A stretch of DNA of 64,000 nt from Obelidium mucronatum (GCA_025765595.1 JAIVFH010000002.1:620001-684000), one strand, 5' to 3'. Positions 34,976 to 46,583 are shown, counted from the stretch's first letter. Numbers and translations: made by a program. The notes: generated from the letters alone by a model not told the origin.

Positions 34976-35638
34976 ATGACCAGACTTCAACACCAACTAC
35001 AGCAAGAGCTCCAACAACAAATGCTGCAAGTACAACAAGAATTACAAGAACTCCAAGAAGTACTCGAACAAGATCTGCAAATGCAACAAGCCCAAGATCT
35101 TCAGGTTGAGCGATTGAAAGCCGCATACATTACATCGTTGCAAGCTTTGTCCCGTCCGATCCTCCGCCGACATCCAGACACACTAGTACGATTGGCCAAA
35201 TCCACTGTTCAAACTGCTCGGGAGAGTATCAAAAAGACCCAAGACAGTGCCCGCAACATGATGAAGACTGCTGACCGGTCTTGGAGGACCGTGTGCACCA
35301 CCTACATGGGAGAGAAGTTGTGTCTAATAACACAAACGACAGCGCGGGCCGTGCTGGTGATTCTCAAACACGCAGTGCAAGCCGGAACATGCACTGGCGC
35401 AATAAGCGACATTTCCCTAGTCACAGCGTCACTGGCGAGCGAGAAAGCCGAAAGCGCAGTTCGCCGCAGGAAGGCGCTGATTGCAAATCCAGAAGAATGC
35501 GAGTCGAATCTTGGCCAACTCAATGCGACTCTTGCTGAGATGAAAAACTGCCGATTTTCAGCGTGGATTCAAAGGCGTCAAACAATCGTCAGAAGACGAA
35601 TCGCGAAAGTTCAAAAGTTTCTGAATGAAAGCAAATGA
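34976..35638 (+). CDS. Unknown Gln-rich coiled-coil protein
   Basis: About 220-residue single-exon frame starting MTRLQHQLQQELQQQML at 34976; an ATG at 34925 would add 17 residues. Residues 1-45 form a Gln/Leu heptad-like coiled coil. The rest is helical, basic and carries five Cys (TVCTTYMGEKLCL, then AGTCTGAIS, EECESNL, KNCRF). No family is recognised and there is no membrane segment. The gene is followed by a 26-base G tract. Confidence 0.55.
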   Translation: MTRLQHQLQQELQQQMLQVQQELQELQEVLEQDLQMQQAQDLQVERLKAAYITSLQALSRPILRRHPDTLVRLAKSTVQTARESIKKTQDSARNMMKTADRSWRTVCTTYMGEKLCLITQTTARAVLVILKHAVQAGTCTGAISDISLVTASLASEKAESAVRRRKALIANPEECESNLGQLNATLAEMKNCRFSAWIQRRQTIVRRRIAKVQKFLNESK

Positions 35639-35663
35639 ATGAATGGAGCAGATTGGGTGGAGA

Positions 35664-35689
35664 GGGGGGGGGGGGGGGGGGGGGGGGGG
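35664..35689 (+). repeat. 26-base G homopolymer
   Basis: Uninterrupted run of 26 G just downstream of the preceding stop codon. It could form a G-quadruplex in the transcript's 3' region; the length is likely inaccurate. Confidence 0.85.
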
Positions 35690-36194
35690 TCGATGTTAAA
35701 GCAAGATTGGTATCCGAAACGCTCTACGTCAATCACGTTTGAGCGCTCGCATATGTGCTAGTCGGCTTAAGATGGAACTGTCCTGGGGCATGACACTTGT
35801 AAAAATTATGAACGTACATAGAACATACGCAAAAAAGAATAATAAATATCTATACTGCATGGACGCTTGAACTTTGATAACGAAGTAAGCGAACAACATT
35901 CTAAAAGAAAATCACTTGTATGGGCCAACACCTTGGAGCACAATCAAGGATAGGAATTCGCTCTTCAATTCAGTTGGACAATGGATATACTACTGGAGCC
36001 CGGGTCTTTGATGTGAGCAGCAATAGGTGGACTGTATTTGACAGACCCCTGACAATAAAATAACTGTTAAAGCTTTTTATAATATATACAAGGCTATATA
36101 TAGTAACAGCAGAATATCAGATAATATCAAAGAGGTAAGACATTCAAGAAAGACTGCTATTATTTTGAGTTATTTTGACCCATCTCAGGACGAA
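35690..36194. other. AT-rich intergenic stretch, no gene seen
   Basis: About 500 bases between the G tract and the left end of the Harbinger-type element. Frequent stops in all frames; no convincing tRNA or conserved coding block. Confidence 0.5.
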
Positions 36195-36230
36195 CGCAAA
36201 TATTTCACGCTGGAGAGCACGCGAATATCA
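36195..36230 (+). repeat. Left inverted repeat of Harbinger-type element
   Basis: Contains GGAGAGCACGCGAATATCA; partner of the reverse complement of 39031-39062. Confidence 0.65.
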
Positions 36231-36299
36231 ATTTATTTATTTTATTTTAAATAATATTTCTTAATAATATTTTTGAAAAGTGTTGATAAAGTTTATTAT

Positions 36300-37248
36300 T
36301 TACACAAGCCGTCCAATAATGTCAAAGGCAGGTTCCCTCCTCATCTTCACTTGAGTAATCTGACAAACGGCTCCAAAGATTTGATGGTGCTCCGATGGGC
36401 TTCCACGATACATTTTACGCAAGATTTGGAAATCCTTCAACCGTCCATTCATAGATTCATGCCTTGACTGCATCAATGACAAGTTTCGGTTATACTTCTT
36501 GACAGCAACAGTGGCAGTCCGACCTTTGATTGGTATTAGGATGCGATCAGGCTCTCCCAAGTACCCACAATCAGCAGCCACCTTTTCTCCTTGACGAAGC
36601 TTTGGCAAAAGGTTTGTCCGAACCATTTTAATATCAGGCCATTCACCGCATGGTACGCCACCAGACACATGGACAAATTTAGAGACACCAATTGCACTAG
36701 CAACTTGATAGCGAAGGCCAGCATGCTTGAACTTATGACTAAAAAGCCCTTTGTTGAATGGTCGGGTCTCCTGAATAAGAACGTCAATGCCGTCAACGTA
36801 GCAAGATGGAACCATGCTGTTCCAACCTTCAAATCTATCCTCAAAATGAATCTAAGAAAATATTCTTTCAAATACGGATACACCCAAACATCACAGCAAA
36901 TAAAATAAAAGTTACCTCATTCATGCCATTGAAGATGCGAATCATTCGCCATACTTTGTCCCTCCAGTTTGTGGGACTTGTTTTAAAGGTTGACGACGAT
37001 GACAACTCTGTGTTGTATTCCTTGAGGAAATTCAGACACCAGAGGAAGTGGACCTTAGTTAGCTTGTCAGCCAAGACTGGCTCTGCAACGATGAGCCAAA
37101 GGTCTACAGCTGATTCAATAGAAAGGCCAAACTTAGCCACAAACCGCTGTTTCCAAACCAGCTTCTTGCGGTAGAAGGAATCTCCTGACAGATTGAGTAG
37201 CAGGGCAGCGCGAGAAACCATGAGGGTGAGTTGCTCGTTCCAGTCCAT
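36300..37248 (-). CDS. PIF/Harbinger-like DDE transposase
   Basis: Two exons. The first (MDWNEQLTLMVSRAALLLNL to FNGMNE) joins across an intron at about 36853-36914 to IHFEDRFEGWNSMVPS. The catalytic domain shows CYVDGIDVLIQE (first D), FSHKFKHAGLRYQVASAI, then VAADCGYLGEPDRILIP (second D) and SRHESMNGRLKDF (E), the DDE_Tnp_4 pattern. Length is about 295 residues with an intact frame. It is transcribed away from the accessory gene; the 600-bp central region probably holds both promoters. Confidence 0.82.
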
Positions 37249-37313
37249 ATGAAAAGAGTTGTTTGATTTTTTGGAAGAAGTTTTTTGATAAGTGATTGCT
37301 CAGCATTTGTTAA

Positions 37314-37347
37314 GTCTGTAAATGAGTTAGGTCTGTAAATGAGTTTT
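37314..37347 (+). repeat. 17-bp direct repeat, two copies
   Basis: GTCTGTAAATGAGTT occurs twice at a 17-bp period just upstream of the transposase start. Confidence 0.8.
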
Positions 37348-37422
37348 CAGAGGCTTTCAGTGTCACGTGCCTGTCGGCATGACTTACAAGGCATGCGGGT
37401 GCTTCACGACAAATTTACAAGA

Positions 37423-37506
37423 CAATTTTGAGACACCGAAACACAATTTTGAGACACCGAAACACAATTCTGAGCCACCCAAAGTCAAATCTGAGCCACC
37501 CAGTTT
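37423..37506 (+). repeat. 21-bp tandem repeat, four units
   Basis: Two identical units (CAATTTTGAGACACCGAAAC plus A) followed by two diverged ones with CTGAGCCACCCA. The period is a multiple of three, so both strands show seven-residue repeats, but no gene is supported. Confidence 0.85.
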
Positions 37507-37855
37507 GCAAATTTGTGCAAAACATGCGATTCCATTCAATTCAGCCAGCGAATCACTGAAACTCATCAAAATACTGAAGGTGCGCTATTCAACCAATGTT
37601 TTTGCAACTGACATTATATTTTTTTTATTTTTTTTTTCACTCGATTCTGAAGAAAAAACCACACAGTTGTGAACACCAGAATGGTGGAGGGGATTCTTTT
37701 CGGCTACAACAAATGGGTAAGGAATTGCACTTTCATTTTAATGGAAGACACTCATTGATGATTCATTTCGAATGCCATGCAAATTTTCATGGGCTTGTTG
37801 AAACAAGCGTATAAAACTTGAAAAAAAAAAAAAAACGAACATCCTCAAGTTCAGA

Positions 37856-38899
37856 AATGGCTGGCCAGAATCTTGGTGCTACCCACTGGACTGTCGACGA
37901 CTCCAAGCGCTTGCTACCTATTGTCAAGAAGAACCCCGGCATCAAAGGAGCAGGAGTTAAAGCCATGGACGGCTGGTTTGGGAAGTTCAGTGCCTCTTGC
38001 TTGAACTCCAAGTTGAAAGTCTGTCGAACTGCTCTTCAAAAGAATGCTGGTAAGTTCTTTATTGTTGTGTGAGTTAGGAGTTAGTTTCTTCCTGACATCT
38101 GTTCTATTTTAAGATTGGGAGCCAGGGACCGAGAAGCCACCACCTGACATTGCTGGACACCTGAGACAACAAGATGACGAATCTAATGACGACGACTATG
38201 AAGATGACTCAGATGTTGAAAACTTTGGGTCTTCTCTGCTTCAGGAAGTTTACGGTGCTGCCGCCAAGCCCCCACCTGTAAAGAAGCGTCGTCAGACTGC
38301 CCCAACTGTTCCAATCCCAGCCAGTCCAAAGTTTACTGGCGTTGATCCATTTCTGATTCAACGCGTCATGGGTGGAAAGAACTGGAAGAAATACTGTGCT
38401 CAAGAAATCCATGAGTACAATGCAAAGATGGGATACGGACCTGCTCTGCCTACTGTGACAGGCACCACCTCCTGCAACTCAAGTGCAATCATTGGTCTAT
38501 TCGAAAGCAGGAGTCAAAGCAGCAAAGAACTTTCACTCCAACCTTCGTCTTCATGAGGTCGTTCGGTTCTATGATGCTGGATCAAAGCTGTGGAAGGTGA
38601 TCGTGTTTTTGCGACTGATTCACGATACTACTTTCGTAATTTCAGTCTCACCTGATGGCAGAAAGCTGCTGTACAACATCACCGTCCAACATTCAGAGTC
38701 TTCTTTCTACGTTGACCCACGTGACAAGGGTGCTCAATTGGCTTCAACTCAAGCCATCATCGGGTATTTCGGAAATGATCCTGGAGCTGAAGAGTTTGTC
38801 TACGAAGTGAATCTGCCTGAAGCAGTTGACTCGAATGAGCTGGAATCTCGTTTTATTCACACCCTTGTGAAGACGCGGGATGTTCGCAAGTGGTCATGA
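37856..38899 (+). CDS. Accessory protein of the Harbinger-type element
   Basis: Exon 1 (MAGQNLGATHWTVDDSKRLL, then a basic helical segment) joins across an intron (38049-38113) to DWEPGTEKPPPDIAG. An acidic stretch, a basic PVKKRR motif and FIHTLVKTRDVRKWS at the C-terminus follow. The N-terminal THWTVDDSKRLLPIV recalls the SANT/Myb-like partner protein of Harbinger elements, which carries the transposase to the nucleus and DNA; this is inference. The frame is displaced by one base (+1) near 38480 between TTSCNSS and QSLVYSKAGVKAAK. Confidence 0.6.
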
Positions 38900-39030
38900 A
38901 GTAATGGTGAAGGAGAATGTAGCAGTTGCTCAAACCTACTTGGTATCGGGACAGAAGTCGGAGCAGCGTCGTAGTACCCGGTCTTGATTTTAATTTTAAT
39001 AAACGTTCATTGCTCTTTTCTTTATTTTAA

Positions 39031-39062
39031 TGAGATTCGCGTGATCTCCTGCGAAAAAATGC
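39031..39062 (-). repeat. Right inverted repeat of Harbinger-type element
   Basis: Its reverse complement contains GGAGATCACGCGAATCTCA, matching the left end at 17 of 19 positions, with partial similarity continuing outward. Confidence 0.65.
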
Positions 39063-40053
39063 AAAAAAGAATATTGAACGAAAATCAAAGTATGGATTCA
39101 AGCTCCAAGATTCAGGGGTCACTGGGAAAAGATCCAAAAGACAAAACCAGGCGACTTACATTACAGAAACTGGTGAAAGAACAGAAGGCTTCTTTGTGAG
39201 TGCACTGGGCTTCTCGCAAAAAGTGGCCACAACCGTATGTCATCTTCCAATTGACTCATTTAAAAGCAACCCATGTTTTAGCCACAGATTGCTGATGCCG
39301 ACATGATGAAAGATGTGGAGTATGACATTATTCCATCACCCACACACCAATGCTGAATTGTTGCTCGCGTAGAAAGCTGCCACAAAAGACTCAGAAAGAA
39401 ATACAAAACCCCCTAGCAAGTCCGCTGGCAAGGAGCTTGTTGCACGAATTGACTGGAATGAGACTGGAAGGCAATGAAGTACCGAAAACACACGCTGCAG
39501 TTTCACACGACAGTATCGAGGCATCAACTGTGACTCCTGCCCTATTAAGAAAATCAATGTTTAATAGTGAGTTTGCTTTTGTTGGACACATCTGATGCAG
39601 CTGCAATCGACAGTAATACTAAGTTACTGTTCCAAAGTGGTATCTGCGATTGGAGGAAACACGGACCTAGCAAAGGGTCGTATAGAATCAGCCCACACAC
39701 TGTACCTATTGATTGGAAGCTATTTCGGGACTTGCGAAAAGACAAATGTGTGATATCTGTGATTGATGGGATTCTCAACAATCCCAAAGAAACGGATTAT
39801 GGATAGGATGGATTGTTTCACACTTCTCAGGGTTCAAAAATCAGTCAGCAAAGAGTCCAAAGATTTTGAATGCATGGTGGAACAGGAGTTTCAAACACCA
39901 TGAATATCCAGGCGACAAGATTAATGTTGCTTATTTATATTCATTTTACTTTTGTATAAAAAAAAATAGAATCCGTCCTTCCAAAACAAAACAACCCCCC
40001 TCCTAAGTATTAAGACTAATTAAAGTGTGATTCCAAGGCTGCAGGTCTTTCCC
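39063..40053. other. Intergenic stretch with unrecognised ORF remnants
   Basis: About 1 kb between the Harbinger-type element and the M23-type gene. Short plus-strand frames such as 39567-39806 (MSLLLLDTSDAAAIDSNTKL, then KHGPSKGSYRISPHTVPI) look weakly coding. I could not join them into a gene or recognise a family; they may be remains of an older element or a decayed gene. Confidence 0.4.
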
Positions 40054-42270
40054 TCAGTTATTCACAGTCACGGGGTACTTCCAATGACCCCACTCTCCCC
40101 ACCAATCTCTTGCCATAACATGAATCACATAGCTTCCGTCTTTAACGCTTTTGGTATTCCATCCACTGCCCTCACCACTTCCAATCTCGCCTCTCACTGT
40201 ATTCGTAATACTGTAATAGGCAGTCCTGACGTCATAATCAAACCGGGATACAACAGTGCCCCCAGTGCTGTTCTTGAATTCATACTTGAATAAATCAGAA
40301 AGCGGTTTCGGGTCGTGAGAATCCGCCTTCCGCGGCCACTGCGCTGGTGGAAGACGATCGAATCGACCCACTACATTCGGACCATTCACAATCTGATACT
40401 TTTTCATAATGAAATCCAAAGCGTCATCTCCCCTTGGAAGCTTTCCGCCGTTCCCTGATCCTCCCAAAGATGACGGAGTGCGCTTCGATACGAACCAAAT
40501 GATTTCATGTGGGCATTGAATGTATGGCGCGCCTCCGGGAATAGCGTTTGAAGATGAGAATTCAGTTGCCAAGTGTGTCACGGCGTGGATCGTTCCCTTG
40601 ACGACTGGACCGGCAATTCGGGCGAGTTCCACGTTTTCAATGTGGGATATTTCAGCCAATGCTGGCTTGCTTCTGTCGGAAAAGAGGTAGAGTCTGGATT
40701 CGCTTGAGGGTTCGATTGTGTTTTTGTATTTGTTTCCGTGGTTGAAAAATGAGAAAGGGTTGTAGTAGATCCATCCGGGAACGTATGGATTTGGGTATCC
40801 CTTTTTCACTTTCCAACTGGATTTGGCACGAACAATGTTCATGTGGGTGTGATCTAATATATCGAGTCAACAAAAAAAAAACATGTAAAAAATAAGATTA
40901 AATTGAAAATATAATTTACGATAATTGACGCCATTCATTATATCAGGCCAGAAGGCAACTTTTCCGATAACATGACCCTGCTTGATGAAGTCCCCTTCTT
41001 TGACAGTGAACGTGTTTGGGTCCAAGTGGTGAAATTGCCATATAAAGTCGAATTCATCCAGAATCTGTATCATTTTTTTAGCATGAGACTGAAGGATGTT
41101 GCGTACGGTCACTAACCATTACAGAGTAGTATAAATCACTCTCTTGATACTTCACAATTTTCACAATACGTCCAGCCACTGGGGAATGACATGAAGCGTT
41201 TGACGAAGTCCGAATGTCGAAACCACCGTGTATGTAAGGCTTTCCATATGTCTGTAGATTATGAGCGACACTCCCTGACACAATCGTAAGTTATGTGACA
41301 AACAAAAGAATAACAACATACCAACAGTATTCGGAGAAGATGGTGGCCAAACACCGTCATCGTTTGCAAATGGCCAAGGAACCAATGGACGTTTAATCAC
41401 AACAACATCTTGCTCAACAAAGATGAATTTTGATTTGGGCGAGGCGCTCTTCTTTTTCAATACATTCCAACGTTCGCTCCACTTTTTAGAAAGTTCCTTT
41501 GTAATCTTTCGATCAGAAGATATTTGTTTGAATTCGTTTTCGGAGGAGTCGGCGTCACTGCCCATCAACACTAGATCGTTTCCCCCGTCAACCACAGCTC
41601 CGAAGTCGGCATCAAACTCTGAAGTTTTGTGATGCATCTTCTTTGCCAAGACTTTAAACTTGTAGGTGAGCTTCTTTCCCATTGACGCAGCCTTGTAATC
41701 AGCCTTGAAATCCACACACTTTGTCGAAAAGAAAGCAACATTGTCCAGTAGTGACTCCGGTGCGCATTTTTTAAATTCATGCATGTCATGGACAGCATCA
41801 CTTCCGTCGTGACTGCGACTGAAGTCAGGATTCTTGGCAAATACTTTTGGCGGCTTCGAGTCTTTGCTCTTGAGTTTGAAGTGCAGCTGGATGGTCGCCG
41901 GATCGACGATCAGCGAATCAAAGTGCACCGCGAGATGCGATGGCGCCTCGACGTAGAGACCCGACAGCGACAGGCGCAGCGGGTCGACATCGACCTCGAC
42001 GGCGCGCGAGTCCGAGTCCGAGTCCGCGTCGCCGAAAAGCCGCAGCAGCGCGCGGCATTTGTGCGACCGGTGCGGCTTCGAGCGGCGGCACGCGGCGGCG
42101 ACGCCCCCCGCGGCGAGCGCCGCCGCAACAAGCCCGCAGCACAGCACGGCGCACGCGAGCAGCACGAGTCGGCGCCGAACGCTGCGCCGCGGTTTCGCGA
42201 AGCTCGGCGCGGCGCCAGCGTCGGCGCAGAGCAGCGGCTTCGAAGTGTCGTGCATCGCTTTTTTATTCAT
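40054..42270 (-). CDS. Membrane-anchored M23-type (LytM-like) peptidase
   Basis: Start MNKKAMHDTSKPLLCADAG (42270; a second ATG at 42255 is possible). Residues about 33-60 form one hydrophobic segment (VLLACAVLCCGLVAAALAA), a type II anchor. A lumenal/extracellular region follows, then the M23 fold: YIHGGFDIRTSS carries the metal-binding H-x3-D, then SPVAGRIVKI, FIWQFHHLDPNTF, VKEGDFIKQGHVIGKV, and YHHTHMNIV carrying H-x-H. Three introns (near 41310, 41080 and 40890) join in frame. The C-terminal domain (about 250 residues, many Trp/Tyr) is unrecognised. M23 enzymes usually cut peptidoglycan; the role in a fungus is unknown. The first 350 coding bases are very GC-rich. Confidence 0.78.
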
Positions 42271-42291
42271 GTTTTATTCATGAACATTTTA

Positions 42292-45200
42292 TTACTCGCT
42301 GCTCATGGAACTATACAGACTGGCGAAAATGGATCCGTTTCTGTTCAGCAACACACGCGGAGAATCATATTCGGCAATATTGCCTTGATCCATAACCAAC
42401 ACCTTATCAAAGTCATCCAGCACACTGGTTTGCAGTCGATGAAGAACTGCCACAATCGTTGTCCCTACAAACTGCTCCTTAATCACCCGACGTAGAGTAT
42501 TCTCGCTGTCAGGATCCACTGATGATGTTGCTTCATCCATCAGGATTATTTTCGGTTTCAGGAGCAACATCCTGGCGAAATATAGCAGCTGACGTTGACC
42601 CAGTGACAAGTTGCTCCCCCCGTTTGTAATAGGAGTCTCCAATCTTTTATCCAAGTTTGAAACGAATCCTTTCATCCCAACTAATGCTAAACTGTCCCAT
42701 AATTGAGCATCTGTGAATTGATTGCTGCGATCCAAAGTTGTCCGCATAGTGCCTGAAAACAAGAATATATCTTGAGGAATCACTTCCATTGTATCACGCA
42801 AGGTTTGTAATCCAATGCTGTTGATATCTGTTGTTGAAGCCCCCGTTAAACATCGAAGCTTAACATAATATAAAAGCTCTAATCTTACCCCTGCCATCAA
42901 TCTTGGAAACTCCCGTTGAGACGACAAACTTCAACAACACCGAAATCATTGTGCTCTTTCCAGATCCCGTCCTACCAACCACGCAAACCTTTTCACCACT
43001 CTTGATCTCCAAAGAAATCTCCTTCAAAACAGGTACATCTGGCTTCGATCTATAGAATGCAGAAACCTTTTCAAACGAGATTGCACCAGACTGGGGCCAT
43101 TCCTGCGGACTTGGATCTTGCGGAAGTCGAGCCTCGCCTTCTTTTGGTAACTTTTCGGCATATTCGACGAGCCGTTCCACACACACCATTTCTGTTTCCA
43201 CGTTTGCAGCGCTTTGAAGAATCAAATTCATGAGTGCCGTCATTGAATTGGTGTAGAGAAGGGCAACTCCAATACTGCTTGGAAGAAACAAATGAAGAGT
43301 TTGTACAAAGTGCCGCCAATACGAATATCAAGACGGCAGACAAGAGTTCCAGACGTAACATGATCCACAATTCTTGGGGGAAAAATGAGAGAAATTCAAT
43401 CAGGGTGTTTGTACACGAATGAACAGAGAAAGATTATTTCCTCACCAGCACCAAACTTGAAAAATAGTGGACTGTTGCTGTGATCCAAAAGATTGTTCGG
43501 TGACTTGCGCAAAGTACCTCTTCCTTTTTGTAAGCTAGAATTGTTGGAATACCCTCCAAAGATTCGGACACGTGAGAGTAGAGAGGAGAACGCTGAGTAG
43601 ATTCAAGACGCTTTAAGCTGGCGCATAGTGCTCCTGTAGTAATGGAGCACAGTAGAGATACAGAGCAGTCAAAGGGAATAACACCAACTGCAAGGAACAG
43701 AATTTTAGTTCGAGAGATAAAGAAGTGCGGGCCAATGACTTACGTAATAACCACGGAGAATTAATTGCCAATACAACCAGAATGCTCAAGAGGCCGCCGA
43801 TACCGGCAATGAATTGAAACACAAGAGGCAAAAGGACGATTGTCAATAGCGGCCATATCTTTCGTGAACCGATTCATAATTCGTCCGATTGGATTACTTT
43901 CGTGCCACCAAATTGGTAGCATTCAAGACGCCTGCAAACGCTGTTTCGTGAAATGAGCGAGTACTGCTCATAATTCCCCCCAAGAATAATAAGATTCATC
44001 AGAACCAAAAAGATAACTCCGATCCAGGCTAGCAAATTGAACCAAAGCGACCAAAAGTATACGTCATGTTTTTGTCCAAGAAGCAAGTCCTCAGTCCACC
44101 AAGAGAGCCACTGGTTTAATAGAACCCCTGTGGCTTGGAATAGAATAATAGTTGCCACCAGCAGAGAGACACGACCCCATCCACCACTGGCTTGAATATA
44201 TCGCATATATGTGGTCCACTTGACATTTCCTGTTTCACTTTCTTCCTCTGTTATTACACTCAAGGGATCCACGCCTGCTCCACCACCAGCAACTGCAAGC
44301 TGACTAGAGTACCCGCTTGCCGCGGTCTTTCCACCAGCAACACCTAATTTTGTATCGTCCACTGTCGTTACAAAATCCCCAAACTCTTTGATCTTCATCA
44401 ACTCTTCGAAAGTTCCTTGTACAGCCTTCGCCCATAGCCGTCAGAAACAGAATCCGATCCACGTCTTTCAAAATATCATGGTTATGAGTGGCAAGAACAA
44501 TGGATTTACCCTTCAGCTCCTTCTTGAAGCAGTCCATAAAAACTGTTTTGGAAACTTTGGCATCCAAAGAAGATAACGGATCATCCAGAAGATAAATATC
44601 AGCATTCGAGTACACGGCGCGAGCAAGTGAGATTCGAGTTTTCTGACCACCACTGACGCTAGTACCCTTTTCACCAAGAATAGTTTGGATTCCAGACGGC
44701 ATTGCTGCAAGATCCATCTCGAAACAAGTGCATTTGAATTGCTTGAGCCAGCTTTTGATTCGTCTAGTTGAGAACCGAAGGTGATGTTTTCCTGGAGGGT
44801 TCCAGTTCGAATCCATGGTTGCTGGTGCAGTAATTGAGCCGTTTGTGGTTACCTGAAGAAAAGTAAAAATAAGCTCAAGTCCAGAAACGCCTTACTGTGT
44901 TACTTACAGAACCAGAAGTCTTGTGTAACTCTCCGAGAATGGAACTCAAGAACGACGACTTTCCGCTTCCCACTTGTCCAACCACAGGCGATAAACTCCC
45001 CCTTCTTAATTGACACTGAAAGATTTCTTCAAAACGGTTCTGGGTCCTTCATCTTCGACAGAGCTCTCCGGTTTAATTCCATCAGCAACTTTGAAATCCT
45101 CTTTATCGCCCCCGTTTTCCACTTTGGTTTGCGCTGTACACGGCCAGTTGAGAGATGCCTTGTCAAAGTGAATTGCAATTTCACTGGATGGTTCTGTTGG

Positions 45201-46583
45201 CGTGGTTTCACGATCTTCTGCAATCAGGAAGTTGTAAATTCTCTTCCACGCAATAATCGCGGTAACCAAAGCGCTATTTTTTTCCCCGCAGCAGCAGCGT
45301 ATAAATCAGTCAAAATTGGAAAGATGAACAAGGGAATCACTCAACTTGAGAACATTGGGCAACTGAATCAAAGGATTCACCAACATATTGAAAAGAGCCG
45401 ACGCCGGGAAAACAACACTCGCAGCCATCGCGTTTCCACGAACTGCATAAAGCGTAAAAGTTGCCACAGGCATAATCGAAGCTGCGAGCTGCCCGACAAC
45501 AACAAAGCACACGACACCGAAAAGCACCATTCTGAGCCACGCCAACTGCTCAGTTCGCACTTTGGATATTTGAGCCGTGAAATCCGAACCAAGAGATCGG
45601 ATTTTGATGAGTCGGATTCCATCCAGTACTTCTCGAATGATTTTAACGCGAGTGTCATTCAGGATCACCATTTTCGGAATGGATGTCCCCATCAGGACCG
45701 GAACTACACCCCCTAATAGAATCAACGAAGCCATTAAGGCGCCGATCCCGGCTCCAATACTGGACCCAACCAGAACAGACAGCAACGAAATAGCAGCAAT
45801 AATCTGCATTGGAACTCCCCAGACCTGATGGATTTGCTCCGCAGCCAAAGAAACAGATTCCGAGTCCACATTAATCAAGTTCAGAACATATCCTTTCGAA
45901 AACTCGGTTGCCCTTGTGGTAGAGATGGAGAGTGATTTTTTGACAATTGCATTTATCAACACGGTGCGGATTTGAAAGGCGATTCGCTTCGTAATCATAT
46001 CATGTACTCGGCCAAAGATGGTGGAGATTGCTTTCAGACCGAGTAAGAGAAATGCCAGGTTCAAACTTGATTTGGTGTACAGATGGGAATCCTGGAAAAT
46101 CAGGAATAGGAAGCAACGTCCCAGTACTGATCAGGAACTTGGGATTTGAAAACTGCCTAATCAATGACTTGTTGAAGAACGAGGGGAATTCCCACCATGG
46201 CAGCGATACTGATAAGAAATATGAGTCCACTCACGATCCTTGAAAAGAAAACACAGGAATGGATGAGCAAGAGCACATATTAAAACGATCAAATCTGTAT
46301 TTGTACTTTACCATAATAGTGGCAAACTGCTTTGAGATCGACCCAAACAAAGTTGGCGGCTTGTCTTTGTTGTCGACTGCTGACAGTATTCGCTCTTCTT
46401 TGAAGAAACTTCAGCGACCCAGTCATGAGTATTCGCAGCAAGATCCTGCGGTCTGAGTTCTGGTAGATCTTCGCCAGCCAAGTCCTTCTTAGCTCCCAAC
46501 AGAATGAGTCTCGTCATCCAGGATACTGTCACAAAGGACCAAGGATCCATGCTGACAGTTTTCTTGGAGGTCATTGTAATCAT
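42292..46583 (-). pseudogene. Second MRP-type ABC transporter, frame broken many times
   Basis: ABCC-type exporter without the extra N-terminal domain (ABCC4-like layout). Recognisable in order are SAVDNKDKPPTLFGSI, TMD1 (HDMITKRIAFQIRTVLINAI), NBD1 with [17 protein letters not shown] and IYLLDDPLSSLD, TMD2 with NPIGRIMNRFTKDM and SLKRLEST, and NBD2 with GRTGSGKST, NLSLGQRQL and IILMDEATSSVD. Introns are normal. At least ten frame displacements are needed, mostly one extra base (for example near 45008, 44985, 44423, 43912, 43840 and 43300), a few of opposite sign, plus an in-frame TAG near 46170. All catalytic motifs are intact, so either a very young pseudogene or poor consensus; the sequence alone cannot decide. 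Confidence 0.75.

Larger units (their letters stand above)
37249..37855. promoter_or_regulatory. Central region of the Harbinger-type element
   Basis: Lies between the two divergent element genes. It contains a 17-bp direct repeat (37314-37347) and four 21-bp tandem units (37423-37506), then an A run just before the accessory ATG. Likely the shared promoter and possibly a transposase-binding site; no gene is called. Confidence 0.5.
36195..39062. mobile_element. PIF/Harbinger-type transposon with two divergent genes
   Basis: Two back-to-back genes (transposase on minus, accessory protein on plus) flanked by imperfect inverted repeats at 36195-36230 and 39031-39062. The core GGAGANCACGCGAATNTCA matches at 17 of 19 positions. 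The outer ends and target duplication could not be fixed. The two-gene divergent layout is characteristic of PIF/Harbinger and related elements. Confidence 0.7.

Noticed and set aside
35940..36030. Possible tRNA-like stretch around TTCAGTTGGACAATGG
   Set aside because: No consistent acceptor stem and no T-arm box; clover-leaf cannot be drawn.
41779..42495. 238-codon plus-strand frame opposite the M23-type gene
   Set aside because: Same effect of high GC in the opposite gene; it also crosses into the transporter gene.
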